This document shows, piece by piece, positions 22,339 to 34,349 of a stretch of 64,000 nucleotides of DNA. The first letter of the stretch is position 1; each line of letters opens with the position of its first letter. Position numbers and translations under genes: made by a program. A model generated the notes under the pieces. It searched no databases, was not told the DNA's origin, and worked only from the letters and a program-made list of their open reading frames with translations. The stretch spans positions 186,001-250,000 of the forward strand of contig VIIQ02000015.1 of assembly GCA_007449985.2 (NCBI GenBank), in the 5' to 3' direction. The DNA is from Desmodesmus armatus (lineage: Eukaryota; Chlorophyta; Chlorophyceae; Sphaeropleales; Scenedesmaceae).

Positions 22339-25307
22339 ATGCCTTCAGGTGAAGTGGCACCAGCTGTGTGGAGGTGTTCCCCAGGTGCTGTCCCAGCTCT
22401 GCCCTGTCAGCTGCTGCCTTTTGCTCACCTGTGTTTGTTTTACTGACAGGATTCCGCCTAGACACGGACGCATGGCTCAAGGAGTACGAGACATGCAAGG
22501 ACCTAACACAGGAGATAGTGCAGAACATACAGGCAGGTGACATGCAGCCGTCCAGCTCCTAGCAGCTGCTTGTGGAACCTGAACACTCCTCAGCCTTATG
22601 CTGCTGTTGTTTGTTTTCAACTCTGCCCTAGATCCATCCATACCTGGCGACGGTCCCCTGAGCAGTTGCATGGTTGGTGCCCTCCAGGGTCACTGTCACC
22701 CTGATGCCCCCGCTGTGACAATACCATGTCGTTTATGTGTGCAGGAGCGCAACATGAACCACCCTGATGGTGGCCCAGAGGCCTCCCGCATTACAGCAGC
22801 AGCACGGCGCAAGCTCGGCACTTTGGGCACCAGTCTGGATACGCTGTTCAAGTGGCTAGATTCCCCAGAGGCAGCAACGCTGTGAGTTGACCAAGCTGCA
22901 GTGATTGATTTTTAGCAGAGGGAAATGGTACATGTAGACACAGTAGCCACACATCTATGGCATTGCCTACCATCCCATTCACAGCCTGTCAGCTGATGCA
23001 TGCAGCAGCTGAGACTGCAGCATCCTATGAGTGTCAGGTAAGGTCTCATCAGCTGGCGCGCACTTAGGTGTCTTTGTCAGCAGCTGCTCTCCAGAAGCAG
23101 CAACGCCAAAATCCACAGTCACAACGATGCGTCTACAAGCAGCAGATGCATGCAGAGCTTTGAGCATGTCCAGTGGTGGCAGCAGGCCCTCGCAGGTTTC
23201 AGGTACCTAAGGTTGTAGGGTGGTTGTATGGTGCCGCCATATGTTGCTGTCAGTGTGTCATCATCGACCTGTTTGGTCACTCGCATCAGTTGCAGTGCAA
23301 GCTCATAGTAGCAGTGGCCGGCAAAACATATGCCCGTCTCGCCCAAGTACAGAATGCAGGAGTCTTGCACAACCCACCCCTGAGTAAGCTTTCTCCAGCT
23401 TCCTAGTGCCCTTGCAAAGCCTTCCACACGTCAGGACTTCCACGCGTCAGGAGTCCCTGCCTAGCCTCAGTGTGACATGCCCCACGCCACATACTTATCT
23501 GAACCCGCCACATGCTCGACTGCTGCTGCTGCTTCGTTGGTGCAGTGGTGAGCAGGAACGCTTCCGCAGGCGGGACCTGCTGCATGCGCTCAAGAACCGG
23601 CGGGAGCAGATACAGCAGTCACTCAAGCGCAGCCAGCAGGGCGACAGAGACATGCTGTTGGCTGGCGGCACTACAGGTAATTGATGTGCCCCCTTTCAAG
23701 ATATGTAGCACACAAATGGCGATCCCAGTGCAAGGCTATAAACCCAATGGTGCAGAGGGCGCACTGGGGGCATGGGCAGGGTGCCGGCACACACGCTTGC
23801 ACCCCCCCCCCTCAACCAACGAGAGGGCATTCGGGCAATGAAGCATATGATCTCTGCTTGCGGGGGCGGGGGGGGGGGGTAGTAGTGCGCAAGGCACTGC
23901 AAGTCCACGAAGAGCTGGTGCATTCATACTACTCTTGTTCTCTGCCGTTATAACTGTTATTTTGACTGTTATTCAAACCGCAGAGCGGCAGCAGCAGCGT
24001 GCGAAGGAGACGGAGGCCACGGCGGAGCTTGACAACCAGGGGCTGGTGCAGCTGCAGCAGCAGGTCATGCAGCAGCAGGACCACGAGCTGGAGCAGATAG
24101 AGAAAACGGTTGTGAGCACAAAGGTAAGCTGAAGTGAATTTCGAAGTGAACGTTTGTTGAAAAAGAGAGACGTTCTCCTCAAAAGCCTGCAGGTACGAAC
24201 CTTGGTTGTGAGTACCAAGGTGAGCTGGGTGTCACTAGGGTTCTGTTGGTTGAAGTTCCCTTCGCCCCCCCCCCCCCCCGCCCCCGCGCGCACCTCCCTT
24301 GGGATCTGCTGAGCTTATTGCAGGCGGCAGCAGTGGCCCGACCACGCAGCGCTGCACTCAACAGCAAAGAAAACGGGTGTAGCTTGACGACCCAAACATG
24401 CTAGGCTTCAGCTCTGCCCCCCCCCCCCCTGGTGGACCACAAAACACAACATGCAAGCTGGCGTCTAACTCGGCTCGCTCGACGAGCTAGAGCGCCCGGC
24501 GTCAGACGCCAGCTTGCATGTTGTGTGGTCCACCAGGGGGGCAGACCTGAAGCCTAGCATGTTTGGGTCGTCAAGCTACAGCTGGAAGTCCTTTGGCCCT
24601 TTTATGCAACACATGCGCACAGCTGTTCGCAGTTGAGGGATGCATTCACCGGCGGCCTGCCCCCTCACCCCGCTTTCGTGCAGCATGGCAATATGTGGGC
24701 TGGGGGTAGGGTGGGGTGGCGCCAGTTCCTGGGCGACCCGAGTTACGTCAGTAATCCTGGAATTCCGTCAGCGCTGGTGCTGCACCTACCTCACTTCACC
24801 TGTCATGCTGTGGCCCCTCTTCCTTCCGCCCCCCCAACCCCCAACCTGCCTTGCAGCACACTGCCCTCACCATCGGGGAGGAGGTCGACTTGCACACCCG
24901 ACTCCTAGAGGACTTGGACGAGGATGTTGATGCCAAAATCCCTCCACCCCTGTCAAACTAGTTTCGTGGAGACTAGTCAAACGCACCAACCTCACTTCAC
25001 CTGTCATGCTGTGCCCTCCTGTCCTTCTCCCCCCCCCCCCCCCCACACACACCCCGGACCCCAACCTGCCTTGCAGCACATTGCCCTCACCATCGGGGAG
25101 GAGGTCGACTTGCACACCCGGCTGCTGGAGGACCTTGATGAAGACGTTGATGTGACACACACGCGCCTTCGCGCGGCCACCAAGCGCGTGCGGCACGTGT
25201 TGAAGCACAGCAGCAATTGGAAGGGAGGCCTGTGCATCTTCCTGCTGATTATCATGCTGACACTGCTGCTGCTGGTGGTGTTTAAAGTCATCAAGATATT
25301 CCACTGA
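22339..25307 (+). CDS. SYP5: SYP5-type Qc-SNARE (syntaxin of plants 51/52 family)
   Basis: Exons 22339-22348, 22450-22532, 22745-22881, 23546-23676, 23984-24123 and 25077-25307 join to about 243 residues, close to the 230 or so of plant SYP51/52. All phases fit. Known role of the family: Qc subunit in fusion at trans-Golgi, prevacuolar and vacuolar membranes. Seen here: an N-terminal helical bundle starting DTDAWLKEYETCKDLTQEI, then the SNARE motif from DNQGLVQLQQQVM through EQIEKTVVSTKHIAL to TRLLEDLDEDVDVTHTRL, then a C-terminal hydrophobic anchor (GLCIFLLIIML...). At the expected central zero-layer Gln there is His (VDLHTRL). The first exon is only 10 bases (MPS plus one base) and is inferred from phase and donor GTGAAG. 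Intron 2 begins with GC (CAG|GCAGGT); a GT one step downstream would break the frame. Exon 6 has a partial copy upstream. Confidence 0.9.
24125..24225 (+). repeat. Partial copy of SYP5 exon 5 end
   Basis: GGTTGTGAGTACCAAGGTGAGCTG near 24200 repeats the exon end GGTTGTGAGCACAAAGGTAAGCTG at 24108-24131, with the donor included. Confidence 0.65.
24378..24580. mobile_element. Long intronic foldback hairpin
   Basis: The left arm from TGTAGCTTGACGACCCAAAC and the right arm ending GGGTCGTCAAGCTACA are near-perfect reverse complements over about 90 bases each, through ATGCTAGGCTTCAG, CTGGTGGACCA and ACATGCAAGCTGGCGTCT. The centre is about 30 bases. It sits in the last SYP5 intron (24124-25076). No clear target duplication was seen. 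It could be a foldback MITE or a precursor of small RNAs; transcription would give a stable stem. Confidence 0.9.
24780..24960 (+). pseudogene. Partial copy of SYP5 terminal exon
   Basis: From 24857 it reads H.ALTIGEEVDLHTRLLEDL, almost identical to the start of the true exon at 25077. It diverges after DEDVD and stops at 24961. Its upstream intron sequence (CACTTCACCTGTCATGCTGTG, CAACCTGCCTTGCAG) is duplicated as well. It keeps the same His codon at the zero-layer position. Confidence 0.85.
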
Positions 25308-27290
25308 TACCGGCAAGATATGATGGATCTATTGATGGGTTGCTCTTGTTTGTACAGGGCTATTGGGTGCAGCTTGCTTGTCGGGTGCAGTTGCTGGGCG
25401 GCTGGGGTGTGTGCGGGGCATGGGGGTGGCATGGCACTAAGCATGTGTGCATGGGGTGGTGATGGCGGTGGGCGTGGTTGGGGTGTGGTTGGCGGCAGCC
25501 GGGGATCAGCAGAGACACATGCTGCTGTTGGGAGGGCCTTGTTGTGTTTTGCTGCAAGGCCAGTCTTGGTTTGTCAGCATTGGGATTGGTCGTTATGTGC
25601 TAGCAGAGAGGGGTTAGCATTGCTGGAGCCTTTTGCAGCTTGTGTTGTACACTTGTATATTACATGTCATATGTGTATGCTGGCTTCAAGTTGATACCTG
25701 TGATGTTGTGCAGCTGCCATGGCTGTGATACATGCACAGCGCTGCAGCACAACTTCTGGCTGGCACATGTTTGCTTCTTTCTCACACAGGGAAAGGCTGC
25801 TCAGCAGCCAGTGTGTGGCAGTGTCGGCCACCTTGTAATCACCTGCAGGGTGCCCGTTAGCCACAGATCCATCTGTTGTTGAGCACGTGCACCCCCCCTG
25901 GCTGTCACCATCAGCTGCAGCTGCCGTGCAGCGTGCCCACAACTCGACAGTACAGTCCCGCTTGGCACGGCAGCTTCAGCCTCTGCGATCTTATTACAAC
26001 TCGACAGTACAGTCCCGCTTGGCTTCAGGAGAGAAGGCTGGTGTGCATTATCCACAACAACCAACACAGTCCACATCCACCAGTACTGGGCAGTGTGGAA
26101 GCAGTTGATGGTCTGTGACGTTCAGGGTTTCCTTGCAATGCAAGGATCAGGCTGAAACCCCATGAACACATGACCCACGTGCATGGACACACCTCGCCAA
26201 GACGAAAGAACCAATTTTGGTGGAACGATATGATCAAGCTGTGTTCAGCCGTTTGGTGGAGAAGGAACTCCCAATAGCTTCCCAAGTTGAGTTATCATCA
26301 CATCGATGTCCCACCAAGCTCGGGGTAGCTAGTCTCTTGTGGCTGAGATTTGCTGCATCTATGGGCTTTGAAATGGGCTCTGACGGCAAGGCAGATGGAG
26401 GGATCAGGAAGGTGGGTGCACATGCCAGCTGTGTGCTGTAGCTGTGCAGCAGCTACTGCTGGGAGTGGCAGTGCCATGCCTTCACTCGAACCTCAAGCCA
26501 CATCAGGGTGATGAACGTATCAGTAGTAACAAGTATTAAGCAACAATCACTCCGACTGCCGGGACCTGCTGCTGGGGCTTACCTATGAGATGCAGACAGC
26601 AGCTGACCATATATGGTCAGGTATATACCTTGCTGCCTGTGTGATGTGCCATGTGTCCCTGCTTCCAACCGTGTAGGGGCACTGGTGGCAAGATGAACCC
26701 ACGATGCAGGTGTTCTCTGCATGCCTCTGTGAGTGTACAACCTGTGTCTGGCCTGGGAATGTGGAGCCTGCACCCCAATTGATGCGTGTGGGGACCCCTG
26801 CAGGCAAAGTGCACAGCCCTGCAACACACATGCTCAGCAGCTGTATCCAACACAGCAGCAATCACCGAGCACGCTTTTGGACCCTGTCTAGATTCCCTCT
26901 AGCCCCTGCCCCTGCCACCACTCTGCATCCAGCCAGCACGGGAAAGAACCAATGGGCGGACGCAGCGCACGGCTGCATGCACAGATATCATCTGACAGTG
27001 GCAGCAACGGGACATCAGCAAAGGGCAGCACTGGCTTTGCACTCAGACACCACCAGGCAGCAAGTCTATCCTGTAGCTGGGACGGGTCTTCAGCACAGCA
27101 TGCGGACAACATCACCCACCTTACCTACTGCCCCATGCTCCACCACTGACCCCTGCCTGGGCTCTTGCTGCTCGTTGAACTGCTGCTGCTGTGTTTGCCG
27201 CCTCGATGCGTAACCGCCACTGCTACTGCTGCTTGCACACGCTGTGCTGTGCCGTGTGCTGTGTTGGCTGTGCTGTGTTTGCTACAACAG
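25308..27290. other. Intergenic and probable 5' part of transporter gene; no exon recognised
   Basis: Holds a TG-rich stretch (25380-25560) and a 28-base unit, ACAACTCGACAGTACAGTCC..., repeated at 25938 and 25996. An open frame of 75 codons at 26217-26441 ends near a GTGGGT donor, but no product was recognised. The first exon(s) of the transporter at 27291 should lie here. Confidence 0.4.
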
Positions 27291-29376
27291 ATGCTGTTGT
27301 GGCCACCAGCATGAGTCTTATCAACAGGTTCGCCCTGCTGGTGTTCCCCCTGCCTACCATCCTGCTACTGCTGCAAATGGTGGCGACGCTGGTCATCTTG
27401 TACCCGCTGCTGCTATCCGGCGTGCTCAACTTCCCGCTGTTTCGCTGGACGCGGTTCTGCCAGCTGTTTGGCATTGCCGCACTGTACACGGCCAATACGG
27501 CCTTTGCACTTTTTGGGCTGAAGACCTTGAACTTACCCATGTGAGTGGTCAAAGGGGCTGCACCAGAGATGGATATGCTGCAGAGGCAGTGGGAGTGCCA
27601 GCTGTTTCAGGAACTGTACTCACAACAACATATGTGGGAGGGGCTTGACAGTGTCAATTTCCTGTGTAGACATACAGGAGGGTCACTGCCAGGGTGTCCA
27701 AGCGCAACACAGCATGAGCTACTGCATGACACCTACATCAACACCCCAGTTTTGTCCCCTTGCGGGGCCAAGACTTTGGCATGTCGGCATGTGCACTGAA
27801 TGGTCGTGTGCAGTTGTGGCAGAGCGGCAGAGACCACGCTGCTAGCAAGCACACTTGACGACATGCTGATGTTGCTGCTGACTGTGTGTTACACAAATAA
27901 TAACAGGTACACCGCTATCAAGCGTCTGACCCCCATGACCATCCTAGTGATCAAGGTATGGTGCCTGTAAATAGCAGTGCTACCCTGCACCTAACAATCA
28001 GCACATGCTGGTATTGCAAGCGCTTATGATCCCAGAATTTGCGTGTGTTTTCAGCAGGGGTTTTCAGCAGCAGGGGTTTTCAGCAGCAGGGGTTTTCAGC
28101 AGGGGCACAATCACTACACCCCATGTAGCCTGCTACAGCTTCAGAGGGCTCCAGAAAATACCAATGCTCTTCATTTAACCAAACCCTTCAAACCCTTCAA
28201 CCCTTGTCGTCAGCATCACAGACCGCCCCCCCCCCCCCTTCCCGCGCCCCTTGCAACGAAACACCCCTCCTGCCCTACCTGTTGCCCCTGCAGTCTCTCT
28301 GGAAGCGCTCATGGCCGAAAGCCTCCCTGACCTGTTCTGTGATGCTGGTGGTGGTGGGCTGCATCATTGCCGGCATTGGGGACCTCGCCTTTGATGCCTT
28401 GGCATATGCTTTTGCATTCAGCAGCGTCATCACGCAGGCACTGTACCTGCTGTTGGTGGAGTTTCAGGCAAGTCACGCCTTCATGCATGTGTTCAGTGGA
28501 TGGATGGATGCGTATAGTCAGTGCGAGTCGCACCTTTGTGCATGTGTGTTGCCTGTGCATTCAGCAGTGTCATCACGCAGACACTGTACCTGCTGTTGGT
28601 GGAGTTCCAGGCAAGTCAAACTGCATACCTTGATGCATGTGTTGCATCCAGCATGCACATGCAGTATCATGATGTGTGATTGAACACATGACTTGGAATC
28701 AGCACAGCTAAAAATGTATCACATGTGTGTTGGAGGGCTGGGCCTGCAGCAGTCGGGCAGCCATGGCTGTTGCTGCTGTTGCTGTTGCTGTTTTTGATCG
28801 CAGGGTGACTCTGGTGCAAGTTCTACCAGCGAGCTTCTGTGGTACAACGCGATTACAGCGCTTCCCCTGTTGACCATAGTAACAGCGGCCAATGGTGACT
28901 TTTACAAGGTCAGCACTTCAGCAACAAAGGGGCTGGCGGCCCATGGCTCTTTGTACTTTTACTTCATGGTGTCAGGCGCAGCGACTATCGGCTGCCTGCT
29001 GAACTATTCCTTGTTTCTGTGCACCATGTATACCACAGCCCTGACCACCACCATTGTTGGAGTCTTGAGAGGCGTCGTGACTGTGCTCCTAGGGTTTATG
29101 CTTGACACCGTGCCGTTCAGCCCTGTGAATGTGGCTGGTATCAGTTTGAATACAGCTGGGGGTGTGTGGTACACTTGGATCAAGTATCAAGATAAGTATC
29201 AAGCTGGCGGTGGAAGCAGCAGCAGCAGTAAGGCAGGTGTTCGCAGATCTGGGTCGTCGTACCAGCGGTTGCCCACAGCAGATACTGCTAATGTCGATGG
29301 CCAAGTGGGCAGCAGACCTTTGCTGCCAGATAGCGGGAGCACCGGGAAGCTGTCTGTACGGGTGACAAATATGTAA
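27291..29376 (+). CDS. Nucleotide-sugar-transporter-like membrane protein (SLC35D/TPT superfamily), 5' end missing
   Basis: Exons 27291-27540, 27907-27955, 28294-28467 and 28804-29376; all phases agree. About 349 residues are modelled. The first exon begins mid-codon (x+AT), so an upstream exon with the first membrane helix is missing. Hydrophobic helices alternate with short loops. ATSMSLINRFALLVFPLP, LLLLQMVATLVILYP, YTAIKRLTPM and LLWYNAITALPLLT follow the pattern of SLC35D and GONST-type Golgi transporters, which exchange nucleotide sugars for nucleoside monophosphates. The C-terminal tail (about 70 residues) is Ser/Gly-rich and cytosolic-like. The intron after 28467 starts with GC (CAG|GCAAGT, the standard GC donor). 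The exact substrate cannot be read from sequence. Confidence 0.8.
28551..28618 (+). repeat. Duplicated exon end with GC donor
   Basis: CAGCAGTGTCATCACGCAGA, then CTGTACCTGCTGTTGGTGGA, then GTTCCAG|GCAAGT copies the end of the exon at 28410-28467, including its GC donor. It has one silent-type difference in the last codons and lies in the next intron. Confidence 0.9.
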
Positions 29377-31379
29377 CAAATTCTCTTGCCGGGAATATCA
29401 GACAGTGCCTGGTATTGCTGTGCTTGGAAGTCAAGGGGTCAGGGCGTCCTGGCAGTCAGGATGGAGTTGTGGTTTGACGGGGCTTTTTGGTGATAGTGGC
29501 ACACAAACTCTGCAGCTGAGCTTCTGAGTGGTGACAACATGTGCATTGGTGAGTGTGTTGCACCTGTCCCAATGACCACTGATGCCTTGATGTATAAGTA
29601 CCAGCCAGTCGTGCAAAACCCTAATGCCCAACTGAAAGACCATTTTACTGTGCAGAGGGCGAGCTGAAGGGCACCTCTGCACTGAGCACTGATGGCAAGT
29701 TGAAGGGCAGCAAGAGGTGCTAGGGGATGTCACCTCTGTACACTTGAACCTGCTCCTGCCTGGGCGTTGAAATTGTTGAGGTCAAGCACACACAAAATCT
29801 GGCCTCAGGCTGTACCCGGCAAGCCAGTTTGTATTGTCAGTACCATGCACATTCCTGCAGTGGAGACCCCTACTTCAGATTTATGGGGTGTAGCAAGCAC
29901 ATAAAAGACAGCATCCCATACATGCGTGGTCAGCGCTTTTACCATGAAGCAGCCGTGGGCACCAAACACTTTGTTATGCATAGGTGTGTGAATTCAAGCT
30001 GCAGGCCTGTTCTGTAGTGTTACACCCAGAATCATGACGACGTGACAAGATGCATAAAGCCTGTCCAATGCCGGCAGTACATGGCAAATTGCTGCCAGGT
30101 CAGCCCAGCCCACGTAAGGCTGACCTGACACACCCAAGACACAACACGCACGCACATCGGTAGGACTGTTCTGGTGCAACTCCACATGCAGAGACTCACT
30201 CTGAAAACACACATGTGTGACGCAAACCGCCGCAAAGGAAACTCATGCAAGACAACAATGCCTCCGCATGCCCTAGCCAGTCAAAACCCACATGCCCTGG
30301 CCTCTGCACCTCAGGAATTGAGTGCCTCCAACAGGCGCAGCTGCATTGCTTTTGTCACGCCCCTCTCTCACACACCCTACCCCCCACCCACCCACCCCAC
30401 CCCGTGCCGCCGTCGCGCCCTGGACACCCTGCCCCCCTCCCCCACAAACAACTCTTATACACTCCGCCTGCCTTGCCGCGCAAGGCGGCCCAAGACTCAA
30501 CTCCACGCCAAGCTGGCAGAAGGTGCAGCCTCGTTCTCGTATGGTCGCATGGGCCTGTACCCAACCAAGCGCGTGCAGGGCCCTCCACCAGCTTTGAGGC
30601 CCCAGCACCACTGCTAGCTCACAAGCAGCAGGGACAGCCAGGCAGCTAAGTGGACGCCACCACACAGACGCAAACTCAGTGCAATGCAGCGCACTACGCC
30701 TGGGCCCAAGGAGGACACCTCGGCAGTGCCTTTGAAGGCCCTTTGTGTAAGACACTGGGACAAGGGTGCCTGACTGCAAGAGTGTTTTGACCGACAGCGC
30801 ATGTCACGACGACGCGCAGCAGCAGCTCAGCCCCGCGAAAACCGCAGCCCTGCTCACCACCGCTGCCAAGCTCTGTGTGCAGACACAGCCAACAAGACGG
30901 CGACAGCCTATAAGTGAGGTCTGCTGCTCGCGAGGAGCTCGCTGTATCGCACATGCGCTGCGTCAAATCACACACTGAGACTCTGCCCACTACCCAAGCA
31001 AACCATCTGCACACACCCAGGCAGCTGCCGCAGCCTACAGCAACACATAACGCTGATGCAGAACAGCACACCCAACGCTGTAGCTGGCTCAGAGCGACAG
31101 CAGCAGCAGCAGCATGCAAGGCCTGACAGCCCAAGCCAAACCTCACAGCTGACAAAAGCTAAATCGGCTAGTACAGCAGCATTCAGACTACTCTGCCTTG
31201 ACTCTCGTCAGGCTGCTGCTGCTGCCGCCCAACACTGAAAGCTCCAGCATGCTGCCGCCAAAAACAGCCGAGCCGCCGCCAAAGCGGCCTGCGATAGAGC
31301 TCACTCCAACTCCTATGTGTGCAGATGGCGCTTCGATAGGGGCAAAGCGCGGGTACAGATCCCATGCGACCTCCGCGAT
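29377..31379. other. Region between two convergent genes; no gene recognised
   Basis: The 3' flanks of the transporter (+) and the ATP6AP2-like gene (-). 30900-31130 is rich in ACA/CAG. 30360-30480 is C-rich, with CCCACCC runs. Shadow frames only. Confidence 0.55.
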
Positions 31380-34349
31380 TCAATCTGTCTTTGTCCGGCC
31401 GTACAGCAAGGTGTCCTGCTTAAAAGGCATAGACACCATGCAGTACACCCCGGCAAAGGTGAACCAGATCAGCAACAACGTTACGCCGTACGCTGTTGCC
31501 TTCTCTGCATACCGCTTACTGTCTGCAGTTTGGTCAGCAGAGAGAGGGTGGCCGCCTGTTGCAGTGCACAGGCAAGGTAAGCAGGCAGGCAGGGCGACGA
31601 GGGTGCGTAAGATGCATAGCACGTGTCATCAGTGTGTTACAGGGGTCTCAAGACACTGGCTGGAGACAAGAGCGACAGAGAGGGAACCAGTAGCACGGTG
31701 AAATCCTGCTGGCGGTGCTGTTGCATGTGATGGACGATGTTGGCACTAAGCAGGCTCAACGGTCCTTGCAGCGCCAGTGTCAAGGTGCCTGCTGCTGCAA
31801 GTGAATGGTGCGCTGGTCTGCTATGTATGGACGGATCACTGGCATTTTTGGCCATATCAAAAACACGATCACAGCACATGCAAGAGCAAAAAGGGGTTTT
31901 ATGTTGCTGTGCTGAGCCCTGCTTACCACTACGCTGCAGGAGCACCCTGCGTGAGACCTCCTTCCACTCCATCAAGTGAGATGCATCACTCAATGACACA
32001 GGGGCATCACCCAGGAAGGTCACCTACAAGGCAGCAAAAAACACATATTACGCCAGAATTGTGCACCTGTGTACGTGATGGGCTAGGTGCTTACGACCGC
32101 AATGCTTACTAGTCGATGTTGTTGAGAAGCACAGCCGTCCATGCGCAGACGATATGCCGGTTGTATGCTATAACAAGTCGCAGGAGCTGCCTGCCCTACA
32201 CCACAACACACACAACACCACCATGAATGCAGTGGGCGCTCGCACTGCACTTTCTGCAAAGCACATGCTGCCGTCGTGCCCGCTAACCACTGCTACGATT
32301 GCAGTAAGCAAGCTACGTCACAGACGCCACCAAGCTACGTCACAGACGCCACCAGTTGTGATCAGGGCCAGCAGTCCCACCCACCGTTGCATGTTTCTTG
32401 AGAGGCAGCTGGGCCAGGGGCGGTTCAGCCAAGCCAGCTGAGTGTTTGTTGAAGTGTTTGCCGTTGGTTTTCAAACGGCAACCAATTCAACAAATAGTCA
32501 GTTGGCTTAGCGCAGCCGCCCCTGCCCCTCAACACACCATTTTTCTTTTTGTTCCTCTTCCAAGAGCCTTACACAGGAGTGGCCCTTGACAAGCGGCCCC
32601 TGGCTTACCTGGTACAGCACATCATCTCCATACACACCCTTCAGCCCAGAAACCACACTGCTCAGCACATCCATGAGAGCGTCTTCTGCTGCCTGCAGCT
32701 CTGGGGAGTCCTTTTCGAAGTGTGCCCCTAGGGCCTGCAGCCCAACAAAGGTGCTCTCATACAAGGACATGGCCTGCAGTCCAGTCCGCGCAGCAGCAGT
32801 GCTTGTCAGCCAGGGTTGGGTGGCTGGAGGCACGTGTTGTGTTGCACATGATGCAGGCCATGATGCAGGCGCCTGTACATGTCGTGCAGGTGTGCTTTGA
32901 TTTGGCAAGACGAGCACTGCCCAGCAGCTTGCTGCTCCTGCTTGGGATGGCGTGCTGCATGTCTCCTGGAACCACGCGTTGCTGACAGTGCTGATAGGCT
33001 CGTTGACTGCTGCAGGAGTGACATCCATGCACGCACAATTATATTCATGAGAGTTACTGTCATGGGCGGTGGAGGACGCCGTCTACTGGCGCGGTGCTGT
33101 TCAAACCGTGTCGCCCTTACATATGCTCAGTCCTTCATAACCCTTCACACGGCAATTTGTCGAGTCACTAGTAGCCAGTTCAAACAGCTCTCTCCTGCCC
33201 CACAAACAACACCTACCTTGTCCAGTTGCTCTGCAGGTTGCTGCTTGAGCTGGTCCAACTGCTGCTGTGCTGAGCCCTGCAGGGCTGCGAGCTCCACTGC
33301 AAACAGCCTCACGCCTGGTAGCTGCATGTCCAGCTTGCTGCTGAGTCCAGGCAGCTCTAGGGAGCCATGCAGGCCGGCTTTGGAGGTCTGCTGTTGTGCT
33401 GACGCCTCGCTGCCATGCAGCTTGCCGCCGCAGTGGTGCAGGGCTTTGTGCAGGTGCTGCTGCAGGCAGTGCCCTGCATGGCAGTCCTGCAAGAGCGAAG
33501 AGAGACGCAGCAGCGCAAGTGATGTCCGTAAATCAGGCAGAGAGCAGCAAGTGACGCTACTTGCTACAGGTTCATGGACAGGTGGCAGCACGTTGCAGGA
33601 GTGGCAGCGACTGATGGCTGCAGTGCCGAGAAACTGTGCAGGCATGCCACTTGGCTGCGAGATGTGTGCATGCATGCATCACAGGCAGCACGCAGTCCGC
33701 TGCATGATCACAACATACACAGGTCAGGTGCCAAGAGTGCCATATCGCCTTGGAGCACACCTTGAGGGCAGAGTGGTCCAGAACCGCCACAGACGTGTCA
33801 GGGTTTGCTGCCACAACGTCACTGGCTGCTTGAAGCAGGCTTCCAGCTGAGCTGCTGCCTTGCAGGTCCAGCTGAACTGTGGAGCCCTCCTCGCCCCAAG
33901 CCTGCTGAAGCTTCTGCAGACTGCTGGAGTCTGGGAGGCCGAAAGGACGGTTGTTGTGAATATCAACAGGATATGTGTGTTAGTACTTTGTGTGCAGGGA
34001 AACAAACGGCATGCGACAGGAGGTACCACACACCTGGGCTCATGCCAGCGAGGTGCAGGAGCAACACGGCCTTGGGTTGTGCCTGTGCCAGCACTGGCTG
34101 CACGACTGCTTCGACATCTGCAGCAGCGGTCCCGTCGAGAACTACAGGTGGCACAAGCCCGGTAGCAGCGCAGAGGGCTCCAGTTGCTGCAGCACTTGGC
34201 ACTGTCCTCTTCCGTGCTGTTGATCTCAGAGCTTGCCGTGTAGGGTCATGCAGAACGATACGCTGTTGGTGTTCAGCACCAGCCAGAACCGAGTCGTGAA
34301 GCTGAAGGAAGAGTAGCCCTAACAGCAGTAGCGAAGGGAGCTTGAACAT
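31380..34349 (-). CDS. Type I membrane protein with ATP6AP2 (renin receptor)-like C-terminus
   Basis: Exons, in transcript order: 34349-34034, 33930-33761, 33486-33217, 32773-32609, 32023-31927, 31555-31380. All are GT-AG and in phase, giving 397 residues. The start at 34349 was chosen because MFKLPSLLLLGLLFLQLHDSV is a clear signal peptide; an in-frame ATG 87 bases upstream is less likely. The long lumenal part has Leu/Gln-rich helices (QQLDQLKQQPAEQLDK). One membrane helix near the C-terminus (YGVTLLLIWFTFAGVYCMV) is followed by a short tail, SMPFKQDTLLYGRTKTD. A tail of this type after the last helix resembles ATP6AP2-family proteins, which assist V-ATPase assembly in the ER and Golgi. The family call rests on topology and tail only. 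An unassigned ER protein is the alternative. Confidence 0.6.
32325..32370. repeat. Two tandem 22-base units
   Basis: CAAGCTACGTCACAGACGCC is repeated twice in tandem inside an intron of the ATP6AP2-like gene. Each unit contains TACGTCA, the core of a CRE/bZIP site. A functional role is not implied. Confidence 0.75.

Noticed and set aside
26217..26441. 75-codon frame with possible donor
   Set aside because: Composition is protein-like, but it fits neither the transporter N-terminus nor any family I recognise.
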